Assembly (NCBI RefSeq): GCF_039543225.1
Contig: NZ_BAABJI010000002.1
Coordinates: forward strand, 1,550,001-1,614,000
Length of the DNA: 64,000 nt
From: Mucilaginibacter defluvii
GTDB lineage: Bacteria; Bacteroidota; Bacteroidia; Sphingobacteriales; Sphingobacteriaceae
Direction of reading: 5' to 3'
Positions 33,501-41,043 of the stretch are shown here, piece by piece. The position numbers and the translations under genes are program-made. The notes beneath the pieces were generated by a model that saw only the letters and a list, made by a program, of their open reading frames with translations, did no database searches and was not told where the DNA came from. Position 1 is the stretch's first letter. The number at the start of each line of letters is the position of its first letter.

Positions 33501-33890
33501 ATCAGCCGCGGCATGTATACCTACATAACCGCCGCCTGCCTCAATGTAACGCTCAAAAGCCACCTGCTGATCGGCATTAAGCACGTTCATGGTTGTGCTC
33601 AGGAAGATTACTGCGCTGTAGTTCTTTAGGCTATCGTCAACAAAATAGCTGGCGTTTTTAGTGGTATCAACTATCATCCCGTTAGCCTTGCCTAACTGTT
33701 GCAAAGCGGCAATACCTTTCGGTATTGAAGTATGATACCAGCCTTTGGTTTTGCTAAACACCAGTATGCGCGGCGTTTTGTTAGAACCAGATTTTTGCGG
33801 AGATACCGTTTTACAGGCATAAAAAACGGCCGATATACAGCCGGTTATCAGTACTAATGATAATACTTTGTGGTAAACAGATTTAAACAT
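30507..33890 (-). CDS. ThuA / PQQ-type dehydrogenase / PKD / cytochrome c / CBM6 lipoprotein
   Basis: A 1127-residue exported protein. The signal ends in a lipobox (VFYAC at 26, or TGC at 18). A ThuA-like domain follows (about 40-260; GGYVGIHAAADTEYDWPWYN, YTGGGHTDESYS), then a glucose/sorbosone-dehydrogenase-like six-bladed propeller (about 270-705; NEPMELAVAPDGRVFFIERA, PDFATNNFLYFF). Next come a PKD domain (about 710-800; YEWRFDGDKVGSTELNPTYT), a cytochrome c domain with the haem motif CKACH near residue 880 and its Met-bearing loop, and a C-terminal CBM6-like domain (about 960-1126). Domain order suggests periplasmic sugar oxidation feeding electrons to the fused cytochrome, on a bound glycan. 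The likely partner is the epimerase gene upstream (33926-34837). Confidence 0.88.
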   Translation of the reverse strand: MFKSVYHKVLSLVLITGCISAVFYACKTVSPQKSGSNKTPRILVFSKTKGWYHTSIPKGIAALQQLGKANGMIVDTTKNASYFVDDSLKNYSAVIFLSTTMNVLNADQQVAFERYIEAGGGYVGIHAAADTEYDWPWYNKLVGAYFSSHPNNPNVRTATVDVIDTTHISTKGLPKRWERTDEWYNYKSIQSDLKVLATLDEDSYEGGTNGAEHPIAWYHDYDGGRAFYTGGGHTDESYSEPLFLQHLLGGIKYAVGNNAPLDYTKAYAEKKPEDNRFTKTVLSNDLNEPMELAVAPDGRVFFIERAGNFYVYTPSDGKTTLVYKFPVKAVDEYLNGLLGMTIDPDFATNNFLYFFNTAQADGKTKQHISRFAISKDNVLDLKSEKVLIEIPIELEVSAHTGGSLAWDRNKNLFISTGDNTVPFESEGYAPIDKRPNRVTFDAERSAGNTNDLRGKILRIHPEADGTYTIPEGNLFKKGTPNTRPEIYVMGCRNPYRMSVDTATSFVYWGEVGPDAGNDGKQGPRGYDEFNQARKPGNYGWPYFVGDSKPYKDYDFATKVIGNNFDPKAPKNTSPYNTGLKDLPPTTSAMVWYPYAAYDEFPMLGQGGRCAMGGPVFHFDPKIQSANKLPEYFDKGWFVYDWMRNWVFVIRMDENHNFKRMERFMETNGDFRRPVDMEIGPDGSIYMLEYGSVYGIDNVDARLVRIDYNGGNRAPFAKIDTKDTIGIAPYKVAFNQKSFDYDEDDKLSYEWRFDGDKVGSTELNPTYTFTKNGTYNVTLKVTDQAGKSSMDTAKIIVGNTTPQVAITTDKNGTFFTPQTQTIKYKVDVKDNEDKTIDPKQVRVVLNYIAKVQSNKALIGHQALTPTYNYGKELIANSDCKACHQVDAKSVGPSFVEVAKRYANDKGAVDKLADKIIKGGGGVWGEHSMAAHPQLSKPNAQEIVKYILTLNNRKEDVILPAQGSITFDQHLKNADEGRYILSAAYTDKGATNAPKLTGGKSLIFRPAKVYAGEADVHYNMSIQGKKIGEVGNKAFFVLKDVDLKGIGQLTYRYASLNRAGVIEVHVGSPKGQLISTLNFTPTGEWNKYIEQSTPVSDPGGRNDLYFVFIKKDKPNQHLISVDWINFGSK

Positions 33891-33925
33891 ATACCTTGTT
33901 TATTGTAAATAGCAGTTAGCCTAAA

Positions 33926-34837
33926 TTAAACATCACAAATTTGAACACCTTGTTTAAGCGAGGCCAGCTTATCTTTCTTTTTCGGGATGAACTCCTGCGC
34001 TACGTAGCCTTTAAAGCCGGTATCAACAATAGCTTTCATAATAGCCGGATAATATAGTTCCTGGGTTTCGTCAATCTCGTTACGGCCGGGTACACCGCCG
34101 GTATGGTAATGCGAAAAATATTTATTGTACTTACGGATAGTAGCGATCACGTCTCCATCCATAATTTGCATGTGATAGATATCGTACAACAACTTGAAAT
34201 ATTCTGAACCAACAGCATCACATAGCGCAGCACCCCATTTGGTATGATCGCACATATAATCATGATGGTCAACCTTGCTGTTAAGCAGTTCCATCACCAT
34301 TACCACGTTATGCTTCTCCGCTATCGGCATCAGGCGTTTAAGGCCAACGGCGCAGTTTTTCAGTCCTTCGGCATCATCCATGCCATTACGGTTGCCCGAA
34401 AAACAAATGATTTGCTTGAAACCGGCAGCTGCTACTTTCGGAATCACCTCTTCATAGCTTTTAACCAGCTCATCATGCAGCTTAGGATTGTTGAAACCTT
34501 CGCCAATGCCTTTACCGGCACCCTGGGTAAGTGCGCAAACCAAGCCGTATTTCTTTAAAGTAGGCCATTCTTCCGGGCCTGTAAGGTCTATTGATTTGAT
34601 GCCCATTGCTTTGGCTGCCTTGCACAGGTCATCAAGCGAAATATCGCCGTAGCACCAGCGGCATACCGAATGGTTGATACGGCCTTTCATATCATCGCTC
34701 AGTAGGGCCTCTGCAGCTGATACGCGGTTAAATAAACTTTGGCCAACAAAAGCCGCTGCGGAAGTAGCCGCCACTTTTTTGATCATATCTCTTCGGGATG
34801 ATGAGGGTTGATTTTCAATTTTCATTTTTTTAGTCAA
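33926..34837 (-). CDS. Tat-exported TIM-barrel sugar epimerase/isomerase
   Basis: A 303-residue protein of the xylose-isomerase-like TIM barrel (sugar phosphate isomerase/epimerase) family. A twin-arginine signal, SSRRDMIKKVAATSAAAFVG, is visible at 13-32, so it acts in the periplasm. The barrel has the usual acidic residues: NVVMVMELLNSKVDHHDYMC (Glu, His), KLLYDIYHMQIMDGD (Asp, His), SHYHTGGVPGRNEID (His) and AQEFIPKKK (Glu). The family includes hydroxypyruvate isomerases and 3-keto-sugar epimerases. Its stop is only 35 bases from the ThuA/cytochrome gene start on the same strand, so the two probably share a transcript. Confidence 0.85.
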   Translation of the reverse strand: MTKKMKIENQPSSSRRDMIKKVAATSAAAFVGQSLFNRVSAAEALLSDDMKGRINHSVCRWCYGDISLDDLCKAAKAMGIKSIDLTGPEEWPTLKKYGLVCALTQGAGKGIGEGFNNPKLHDELVKSYEEVIPKVAAAGFKQIICFSGNRNGMDDAEGLKNCAVGLKRLMPIAEKHNVVMVMELLNSKVDHHDYMCDHTKWGAALCDAVGSEYFKLLYDIYHMQIMDGDVIATIRKYNKYFSHYHTGGVPGRNEIDETQELYYPAIMKAIVDTGFKGYVAQEFIPKKKDKLASLKQGVQICDV

Positions 34838-34896
34838 GGGTTATAATGACCGGTTTAAATGGATGGATTTAAAAGTACAATAAAAGGAATAAATGT

Positions 34897-34926
34897 CAAA
34901 ACTACTATTTTTAAGCACATATCAAA
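34897..34926 (-). promoter_or_regulatory. Promoter of the epimerase/ThuA unit
   Basis: On the minus strand the -7 box TAGTTTTG (34897-34904) and a -33 TTTG (34923-34926) are 18 bases apart, matching the Bacteroidota promoter. It separates this unit from the arabinan operon upstream. Confidence 0.75.
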
Positions 34927-35019
34927 CAACCGGTTGCAATTCAGTCAATATCCTGTAACAAAAGGTTAATTTGGGCCAAACATGAACTCAAATTTGCTGT
35001 ATTGTAACAGTAAAAATAC

Positions 35020-36030
35020 TTAATCATACACATTGGGCCATCCGTTTTTCCAGGTCAGTTTCAGGATGCGCAGCTTGGGCCTGCCGTTATCGTGCGCATC
35101 GTAACCATGAAACACCAGGTAATCGTTTCCGTTAAAAGTAGCTACCGCATTATGCCCTGCGCCATACCAATTGCTGTCCGGCTGCAATACCGCAGTTCCG
35201 CCGCCGTGTTTTAGGTCAATACCCTGCCCGTCCAGATAAGGACCCTTTATATTTTTTGACCGGCCCACGATCATTTTATAATTACTCGCCGGGCCTTTAC
35301 AGCAATAATCTATTGAAGCAAATAGGTAATAATATTCATCCTTCTTAAAAATGAATGGCGCTTCAATGGCGTTGGCTTCCCGCTCGCCGGTTGTCTTCCT
35401 GCTGGCTATGGTTCGTAAATGATCTATATCCTCTGCAAAACTTAACCTGTCGGTGTTCAACTTCAACATTTTAATACCGCCCCAAAATGAACCAAACACC
35501 AGGTAAGGCACGCCCTTTTCATCCGCGATCAGGTTTGGGTCGATGGCGTTCCAGTTGGTTTTACCGGGACGAGATTGAATAACAAGGCCATGATCCACCC
35601 ACTTAAAATCGGGACTTTCGGGATTAAGCGTTTTATTGGTAGCCATCCCTATGGCTGACGTATTTTTTCCAAACACCGAAACAGAATAATACAGGTAATA
35701 AGTTCCGTTATGAAATGAAATATCCGGCGCCCAGATGTAACCCTTAAAGCCGGGTATCGAGTCGACCGCCCATTTGGGCGCTTGGGCAAAAACAGGCTTT
35801 TCTCGCTTCCAGTTCAGCATATCAATTGACGACCAAACCGAAATACCATTACCCGTGCAGAAGATGTAATACGTACTATCCTGCCTGATGATCACCGGAT
35901 CATGCACGGAGATATCTTTACGCCCTATCTGCGCGCTCGCCTTAAGCCCGATTAAGAGCAGAATAGCTACAGCTAAAACGCCAACCCAGTGGTTTGTCAG
36001 TTTATTTAATGAGCCGTATTTCAAAAACAT
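35020..36030 (-). CDS. GH43 family, probable endo- or exo-arabinanase
   Basis: A 336-residue five-bladed propeller hydrolase with a signal peptide (GVLAVAILLLIGLKASA|Q). The catalytic residues of clan GH-F are in place: the base Asp in SVHDPVIIR, the transition-state Asp in WNAIDPNL and the acid Glu in AIEAPFIFK. The order VHDPVI-GYIWAPDISFHNGTYYLYYS fits GH43 arabinan endo-1,5-alpha-L-arabinosidases. The ATG at 36030 is chosen since the ORF upstream lies in the GH127 gene; the genes overlap by 29 bases, so they are translationally coupled. It is the last gene of the arabinan operon. Endo or exo action is not decided. Confidence 0.87.
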   Translation of the reverse strand: MFLKYGSLNKLTNHWVGVLAVAILLLIGLKASAQIGRKDISVHDPVIIRQDSTYYIFCTGNGISVWSSIDMLNWKREKPVFAQAPKWAVDSIPGFKGYIWAPDISFHNGTYYLYYSVSVFGKNTSAIGMATNKTLNPESPDFKWVDHGLVIQSRPGKTNWNAIDPNLIADEKGVPYLVFGSFWGGIKMLKLNTDRLSFAEDIDHLRTIASRKTTGEREANAIEAPFIFKKDEYYYLFASIDYCCKGPASNYKMIVGRSKNIKGPYLDGQGIDLKHGGGTAVLQPDSNWYGAGHNAVATFNGNDYLVFHGYDAHDNGRPKLRILKLTWKNGWPNVYD

Positions 36031-38353
36031 CTTCAGTTTGTGAACCTTGCTGCGCCCGGAATGTAAGCTCCATATTTTGTTTTTGCTTTGCTGATGCAGG
36101 CACATCAAATTCGGCTGTGTAAAAGCCTTTGCCATCAACATTACTTAACCTTACAGGCGACAGTTTTGTGCCATCCAAGTAAACATCAAAAGCTCGGTTA
36201 TCAGCCTTACGATAAGTAACTAATAAGGTTTGAGCCGAGTTTGACGGATTTTTAAGCGTGTAGGTAAACCAATCCCGTGCCGTGCGGAAATGCTTGTCTT
36301 TATAAGTTCCTGTCCAGGTGTTTTCGCCTTTGTAAGCATGGTCGTTTTCGGGCTGCTGTTCACCGGCGGTTATCCTGTCAACCGTAATGGCATCCAGTTT
36401 CAGTTTGGCTTCTTCCACCCTGCGCATGCTATCCTTCATAGCGGCTAAACCTGCTTTGCTGGTATACGGCCAATACAGCATATAACGGCTGTTATACAGC
36501 GTATAAAAGGGTACCAGCTTCAGGTTTTGATATTTAGGCTGATCAATGGCGTTGAGCTTGAATATCATTTTATTGTTATCCACGGTTTGTACAACAGATG
36601 GCAGTTCTGTCTTTTCAACAACAATCAGCGGGGCATCATTAAGCGGACGAAGCGGCCCACCGGCCACATGCCCCATTCGGCTATCATCAGCAAATAACCC
36701 TTTCTGGTCGGCAGTATCGGTAGCTGCGGCAAGTACAACCGGCCCATGTATAAACGATACCCAGTCAGAGCCATCGGGCAAGGCCTCAACCTTGGTTTGC
36801 ATCGGTAACTTAACTTTAACAATATCGCCCGTTTTCCATTTACGGCTGATGGCTACATAAGTGTTAGCATCTTTAACAACCTTAACTGGTATATTATTCA
36901 CCCAAACCTGCATAGCGCCGTCCTTTACCCAGGCCGGATAGCGAAGATGCAATGCAAAGGTTTGCGGCTGTTTTACTGTAAGCTTGATGATTGATTCATC
37001 GTTGTAAGGCAGTTGGGTTTGCTGCTCCAGTTTCACACCCTTTTCTGCCCAATTTAATGTTGACGGAATAAACAGGTTTACAAAAACATCCTTCGCCGTG
37101 TGTGCATAAATATGTTCGCCATAGCGACCATGATTTTCAAGTCCGCTGCCTACGCAACACCAAAAACTTTGCTGCGGACTTGAGTATACCCGGTAATGCT
37201 GCGGCCTTATCGGCGTAAAATACACAAAACCACCGTTAGGGTTTTGCGATGACAGGATATGGTTGTATAATGTCCGCTCGTAATAATCCATATACGCTGC
37301 CTTCGGCTTAGCCATAAACAAATGGCCGGTAAGCTTAAGCATATTATAGGAATTACAGGTTTCGGGTCCCTCTCGGGTTTCCACCATTCCCGAAAAATCA
37401 TTTACAGGGTTAAAGTGCTCGCTTACGCTGTTGCCGCCAATAGATATTGTTCGGTGTTCTACCACATCGTGCCAAAAATAATCGGCCGCATTGGCCCAAG
37501 CGGTATCATGCGCTAGTTCAGCAACGCGCATGTAGCCAATAACTTTGGGTATTTGCGTATTGGCATGTATACCGGTGAGCGAATCGCGGCGGTGCAGCAG
37601 CGGGTTCAATATTTTTTTGTGCGAGAACTTCCTCGCCAGTTCCAGATACTTTTTATCTCCGCTTATAGCAGCTATATCGGCAAATACCTCATTCATGCCG
37701 CCGTGTTCGCTGGTTAGCATACGTTGTATCTGCGCGTCACTAAGTTTTGAGGTGAGACGGTATGCCCAATCGGAATATTTTAGCAATACCGTTTTGGCTT
37801 GCTGATTACCGCCAACCTGGTAAGCATCTATCAACCCGGCAAATGTTTTATGGATGTTGTACAGCGGTACCCAATGCCTGTTAAGCGAAAAGTTGTCTGC
37901 CTGGATATCGCCCAAACCCACCTGCTTCCACATGGTCTTACCACCCGGAACCCCGCCAATGTAGCCATCGCCGTCCTTTTGCTGGCACAGGGCAAGTTGT
38001 GCCACCATGTAATCCAACCGGTCCTTTATGCGCTTATCGCCGGTTGAGGCGTACATATAAGCCAAAGCCGAAAGGTAATGCCCGCCAATATGCCCGTCCA
38101 GCCCGGTGTTTTCCCAGTTACCGTAGCTTTTAGCTTCCGGCGTTAGTCCCGCCTCACGCAAATAAGGCGCTAACAAACGGTCGGCATCCAGTTCCAGAAT
38201 ATAATTAAGATCAGTTTGCTGGGCTGACCTGAAAGGCCCCGGCAGCAGGCGCACCTGCGATACGCGGAACTGCTGCACTTGCTGTGCCTTTACGCCAGTT
38301 AAACTTATCCCCAAAACAACCGCTGCCATCACCAGCCCGCTCAATACCTTCAT
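36002..38353 (-). CDS. GH127 beta-L-arabinofuranosidase
   Basis: A 783-residue exported enzyme. Signal peptide VMAAVVLGISLTGVKA|Q. The zinc-thiolate active site seen in Bifidobacterium HypBA1 (Glu338, Cys340, Cys417, Cys418) is all there: Glu331 and Cys333 in REGPETCNSYNML, and Cys399-Cys400 in QSFWCCVGSGLEN. This strongly supports retaining beta-L-arabinofuranosidase chemistry with a Cys nucleophile. The toroid (alpha/alpha)6 domain is followed by beta domains and a C-terminal carbohydrate-binding-like part (about 640-783, NTWTGTYKDKHFRTARDWFT). It follows a GH43 gene by 8 bases and overlaps the next GH43 gene. Confidence 0.94.
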   Translation of the reverse strand: MKVLSGLVMAAVVLGISLTGVKAQQVQQFRVSQVRLLPGPFRSAQQTDLNYILELDADRLLAPYLREAGLTPEAKSYGNWENTGLDGHIGGHYLSALAYMYASTGDKRIKDRLDYMVAQLALCQQKDGDGYIGGVPGGKTMWKQVGLGDIQADNFSLNRHWVPLYNIHKTFAGLIDAYQVGGNQQAKTVLLKYSDWAYRLTSKLSDAQIQRMLTSEHGGMNEVFADIAAISGDKKYLELARKFSHKKILNPLLHRRDSLTGIHANTQIPKVIGYMRVAELAHDTAWANAADYFWHDVVEHRTISIGGNSVSEHFNPVNDFSGMVETREGPETCNSYNMLKLTGHLFMAKPKAAYMDYYERTLYNHILSSQNPNGGFVYFTPIRPQHYRVYSSPQQSFWCCVGSGLENHGRYGEHIYAHTAKDVFVNLFIPSTLNWAEKGVKLEQQTQLPYNDESIIKLTVKQPQTFALHLRYPAWVKDGAMQVWVNNIPVKVVKDANTYVAISRKWKTGDIVKVKLPMQTKVEALPDGSDWVSFIHGPVVLAAATDTADQKGLFADDSRMGHVAGGPLRPLNDAPLIVVEKTELPSVVQTVDNNKMIFKLNAIDQPKYQNLKLVPFYTLYNSRYMLYWPYTSKAGLAAMKDSMRRVEEAKLKLDAITVDRITAGEQQPENDHAYKGENTWTGTYKDKHFRTARDWFTYTLKNPSNSAQTLLVTYRKADNRAFDVYLDGTKLSPVRLSNVDGKGFYTAEFDVPASAKQKQNMELTFRAQQGSQTEDVFEIRLIK

Positions 38354-38361
38354 TACGAAAA

Positions 38362-39354
38362 TTATTTTGCAGGTTTAATCCCCTGCGTGCTCATCTGAAT
38401 TTTCTTTATAGTTCCGTCGGCATTGTAATACAAGTAATCAATACAAACCGACCGCCTGTAGCTGCCGCCATTGGTTGGTAAAGCCCCGTTGTGATAAATA
38501 AAATACGATTTATCTTTAAAATCAATTATCGACTGGTGATTGGTGTTGGAGTTACCCGCCACCTCGTTGATAATTCCCTTAAATACCCAGGGGCCGTTAA
38601 TATTTTTACTCATGGCATAGGCAATTTTCTCGGGGAACTGATAGGCATAAGACAGGTAATACCAGCCCTTACGCTTATGTATCCATGGCGCTTCGGTAAA
38701 GTTAGGTAAGCCGGTTATCGCTTTTATCGGCCCGTCGAGCTCGGTCATGTTGGGTTTAAGCTTGGCATAATAACAAGCCGTATTACCCCAAAACAGGTAA
38801 GCCTGCCCGTCGTCATCAATAATTACCGATGGGTCAATATCATCCCAGGTGATGCCGGTCTGCTTGGTCATGTCATTAGTAATCAGCGCTGATCCGCGTG
38901 CATCCCTGAACGGACCGGTGGGTTTATCAGCAACCGCAACGCCAATGGCTTTCCCGTTAACGGTTCCATGTTCAACGGCTACATACCAGTAAAATTTACC
39001 GTTGCGCTCAATTACCTGCGACGCCCAGGCATCAGCCTTGGCCCATTTAAAGGCCTTTACGTTTAATGGCGATGGATGCTCTTTCCAGTTCACCATATCA
39101 GCCGACGAGTAGCAAAGCCACTCGCTCATGTAATAATAATCCTTGCCGGTTGGCGGCTCATCGTGCCCGGTGTACAGGTAAACGCTGTCCTTATAAACAA
39201 AAGCGGCAGGGTCGGCCGTAAATTTATTTTTGATTATAGGGTTACGTGCCAACGTATCGGGCATGTTATCTTTTTTAGCAGATTGACCAAATACCATTAG
39301 CTGCCCAAAGGCCAAAGCCACCAATACAGATACCTTTAAAAATTTGATATTCAT
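38362..39354 (-). CDS. GH43 family, probable alpha-L-arabinofuranosidase
   Basis: A 330-residue five-bladed propeller hydrolase with a signal peptide (VSVLVALAFGQLMVFG|Q). Catalytic residues: the base Asp in FTADPAAFVYKDSVYLYTGH, the Asp in DDIDPSVIIDDDGQAYLFWG and the acid Glu in NFTEAPWIHKRKGWYYLSYA. The sequence differs clearly from the other GH43 enzyme in the operon, so the two likely have different linkage preferences (arabinan side chain against backbone, or xylan decorations). It is 8 bases upstream of the GH127 gene and 15 bases downstream of the GH29 gene. Confidence 0.9.
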   Translation of the reverse strand: MNIKFLKVSVLVALAFGQLMVFGQSAKKDNMPDTLARNPIIKNKFTADPAAFVYKDSVYLYTGHDEPPTGKDYYYMSEWLCYSSADMVNWKEHPSPLNVKAFKWAKADAWASQVIERNGKFYWYVAVEHGTVNGKAIGVAVADKPTGPFRDARGSALITNDMTKQTGITWDDIDPSVIIDDDGQAYLFWGNTACYYAKLKPNMTELDGPIKAITGLPNFTEAPWIHKRKGWYYLSYAYQFPEKIAYAMSKNINGPWVFKGIINEVAGNSNTNHQSIIDFKDKSYFIYHNGALPTNGGSYRRSVCIDYLYYNADGTIKKIQMSTQGIKPAK

Positions 39355-39369
39355 TAATTTATATCCTTA

Positions 39370-41001
39370 TTAAACAGCGCCGGTTATTTTTAAAACATAC
39401 GCATCATTGCATGGCCTTTCGGCAGGCATATCAACGCTAAGCCCATCCGCACTTTGCTGAAAGGCTAGCTTGGCGTTACTGCCCAGCAGTTGCACGTTGG
39501 TAATTTTACCCGCATTGCCCATTACTTTAATGATGCTTTTATTATTTGCAGGCCAATCCAGCAATGTTGCGTAAACTACATCTCCTTTTGTAGTAAAACG
39601 CATATCCTCAGCGGTATAAGGTTTATTTTTACCTTCGTTAAAGCCCTGTGCGCTAAGCGGCGCGGCCGATGCCATGGCAGGCCCTTCGCCGTATACTTTC
39701 CAAGGGCGCGTTCCGTAAATACATTCGCTGTTCACCTTCATCCAGGCGGTAATGCCGTCAACTACCGCGCGCTCTTTCTCATCCATGCTGCCATCACCCC
39801 TCAGTGGAACGTTTAGCAAAAAGTTCCCGTTCTTGCTTACTACATCAACCAGGGTATGCACAACTGTTTTTGGCGTTTTGTAACCATTATCGTTATACAC
39901 CCGCCTGTCATAATGCCACTGGCCAATACAGGTATCGGTTTGCCACGGGAACGATTCGATCTTATTGCTTTGCCCGCGCTCGATATCCCATATCATGCAT
40001 TTGCGCTGTTGTTCGTCCAGTATCTTACCAAACACAGCCGCCCTGTTTTTACCATATTTTTTGATGCTCTTGTTGTATAAGTAAGCGGTTACCTTCAGAC
40101 CAACATCACTTACAGGCCATAGCGGCAACGCGGTATCATCAAAATACATTAGTTCCGGATCATAATGATCTATCAGGTCGATCATCCGGTTATAAAAATT
40201 ATCGCAATAAGCCTTCGTTGGCGGATAGGCTCCATTTTCCCAACCCCATTGCCCATGTATGGCGCCAGAGTTCTGGCTATCTTTGCTTAAGGGGTGATTT
40301 TGCGCGTAAAGCTCCTGCGGATCTAAACCATCCCACCACTTGCCTTTGCCATCGGTCTTAGTTAACTTTCCATCATAAGGCACACCTGCATATGGGCCGC
40401 TCTTATCTGATAGTTGCGAACTTTCATACCAACGCCAGGCATGCGCGGAGTGTACGCTAACACCAAACGGCAGGCCTTGCCTTTTTGCGGCAGCAGCCCA
40501 ACCCTTTAATATATCTTTTTTAGGGCCTACCTTAGTTGAATTCCAGCGCTGGTGTTTGCTGTTAAACAGGTCAAGGTTGTCATGGTGATTGGCAAGCGCC
40601 ATGAAATACTTAGCTCCGGCATTTTTGTATAGCTCTACTGTTTCTTCAGGATTCCAGCGCTCGGCTTTCCACTCGTTTATTACATCTTTGAAACCAAATT
40701 TGGATGGATGACCATATTTTTCGCAATGAAATTTATACTGATCGCTGCCTTCTTCATACATGCCGCGGGCATACCAATCGCCATGTTCAGGCTGGCATTG
40801 CGGGCCCCAGTGTGCCCATATGCCAAATTTGGCATCGCGAAACCAGTCGGGCACCTCGTAATTTGCGAGCGAAGCCCACGTAGGTTGAAAAGGCCCTTTA
40901 ACATCACCGGCTAAATTTAGCAAACCGCCAGCTTTTGATTTAGAAAGGTACAGCGCCGATAAGCCGGTCAGTCCTGTTTTCAATAACGATCTTCTGTCCA
41001 T
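39370..41001 (-). CDS. GH29 alpha-L-fucosidase
   Basis: A 543-residue GH29 enzyme with an N-terminal signal that looks twin-arginine-like (MDRRSLLKTGLTGLSALYLS). The catalytic barrel starts at PDWFRDAKFGIWAHWGPQCQ; the nucleophile Asp is in PELMYFDDTALPLW near residue 287, after HWHDNLDLF-type segments (NHHDNLDLF). The C-terminal beta domain is present. It releases terminal alpha-L-fucose, which occurs on xyloglucan and arabinogalactan-protein side chains. Its place inside an arabinan operon suggests a complex plant glycan target, but the specificity is not readable. Confidence 0.92.
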   Translation of the reverse strand: MDRRSLLKTGLTGLSALYLSKSKAGGLLNLAGDVKGPFQPTWASLANYEVPDWFRDAKFGIWAHWGPQCQPEHGDWYARGMYEEGSDQYKFHCEKYGHPSKFGFKDVINEWKAERWNPEETVELYKNAGAKYFMALANHHDNLDLFNSKHQRWNSTKVGPKKDILKGWAAAAKRQGLPFGVSVHSAHAWRWYESSQLSDKSGPYAGVPYDGKLTKTDGKGKWWDGLDPQELYAQNHPLSKDSQNSGAIHGQWGWENGAYPPTKAYCDNFYNRMIDLIDHYDPELMYFDDTALPLWPVSDVGLKVTAYLYNKSIKKYGKNRAAVFGKILDEQQRKCMIWDIERGQSNKIESFPWQTDTCIGQWHYDRRVYNDNGYKTPKTVVHTLVDVVSKNGNFLLNVPLRGDGSMDEKERAVVDGITAWMKVNSECIYGTRPWKVYGEGPAMASAAPLSAQGFNEGKNKPYTAEDMRFTTKGDVVYATLLDWPANNKSIIKVMGNAGKITNVQLLGSNAKLAFQQSADGLSVDMPAERPCNDAYVLKITGAV

Positions 41002-41043
41002 CAGTACTTTTTAAGATTTACCTGCATTGAGGGGGGCAAATGT

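Noticed and set aside
35020-36141. Upstream extension of the GH43 gene to 36141
   Set aside because: The first 37 residues are the antiparallel-free overlap with the GH127 coding end and lack a signal peptide; the ATG at 36030 gives a proper signal sequence.
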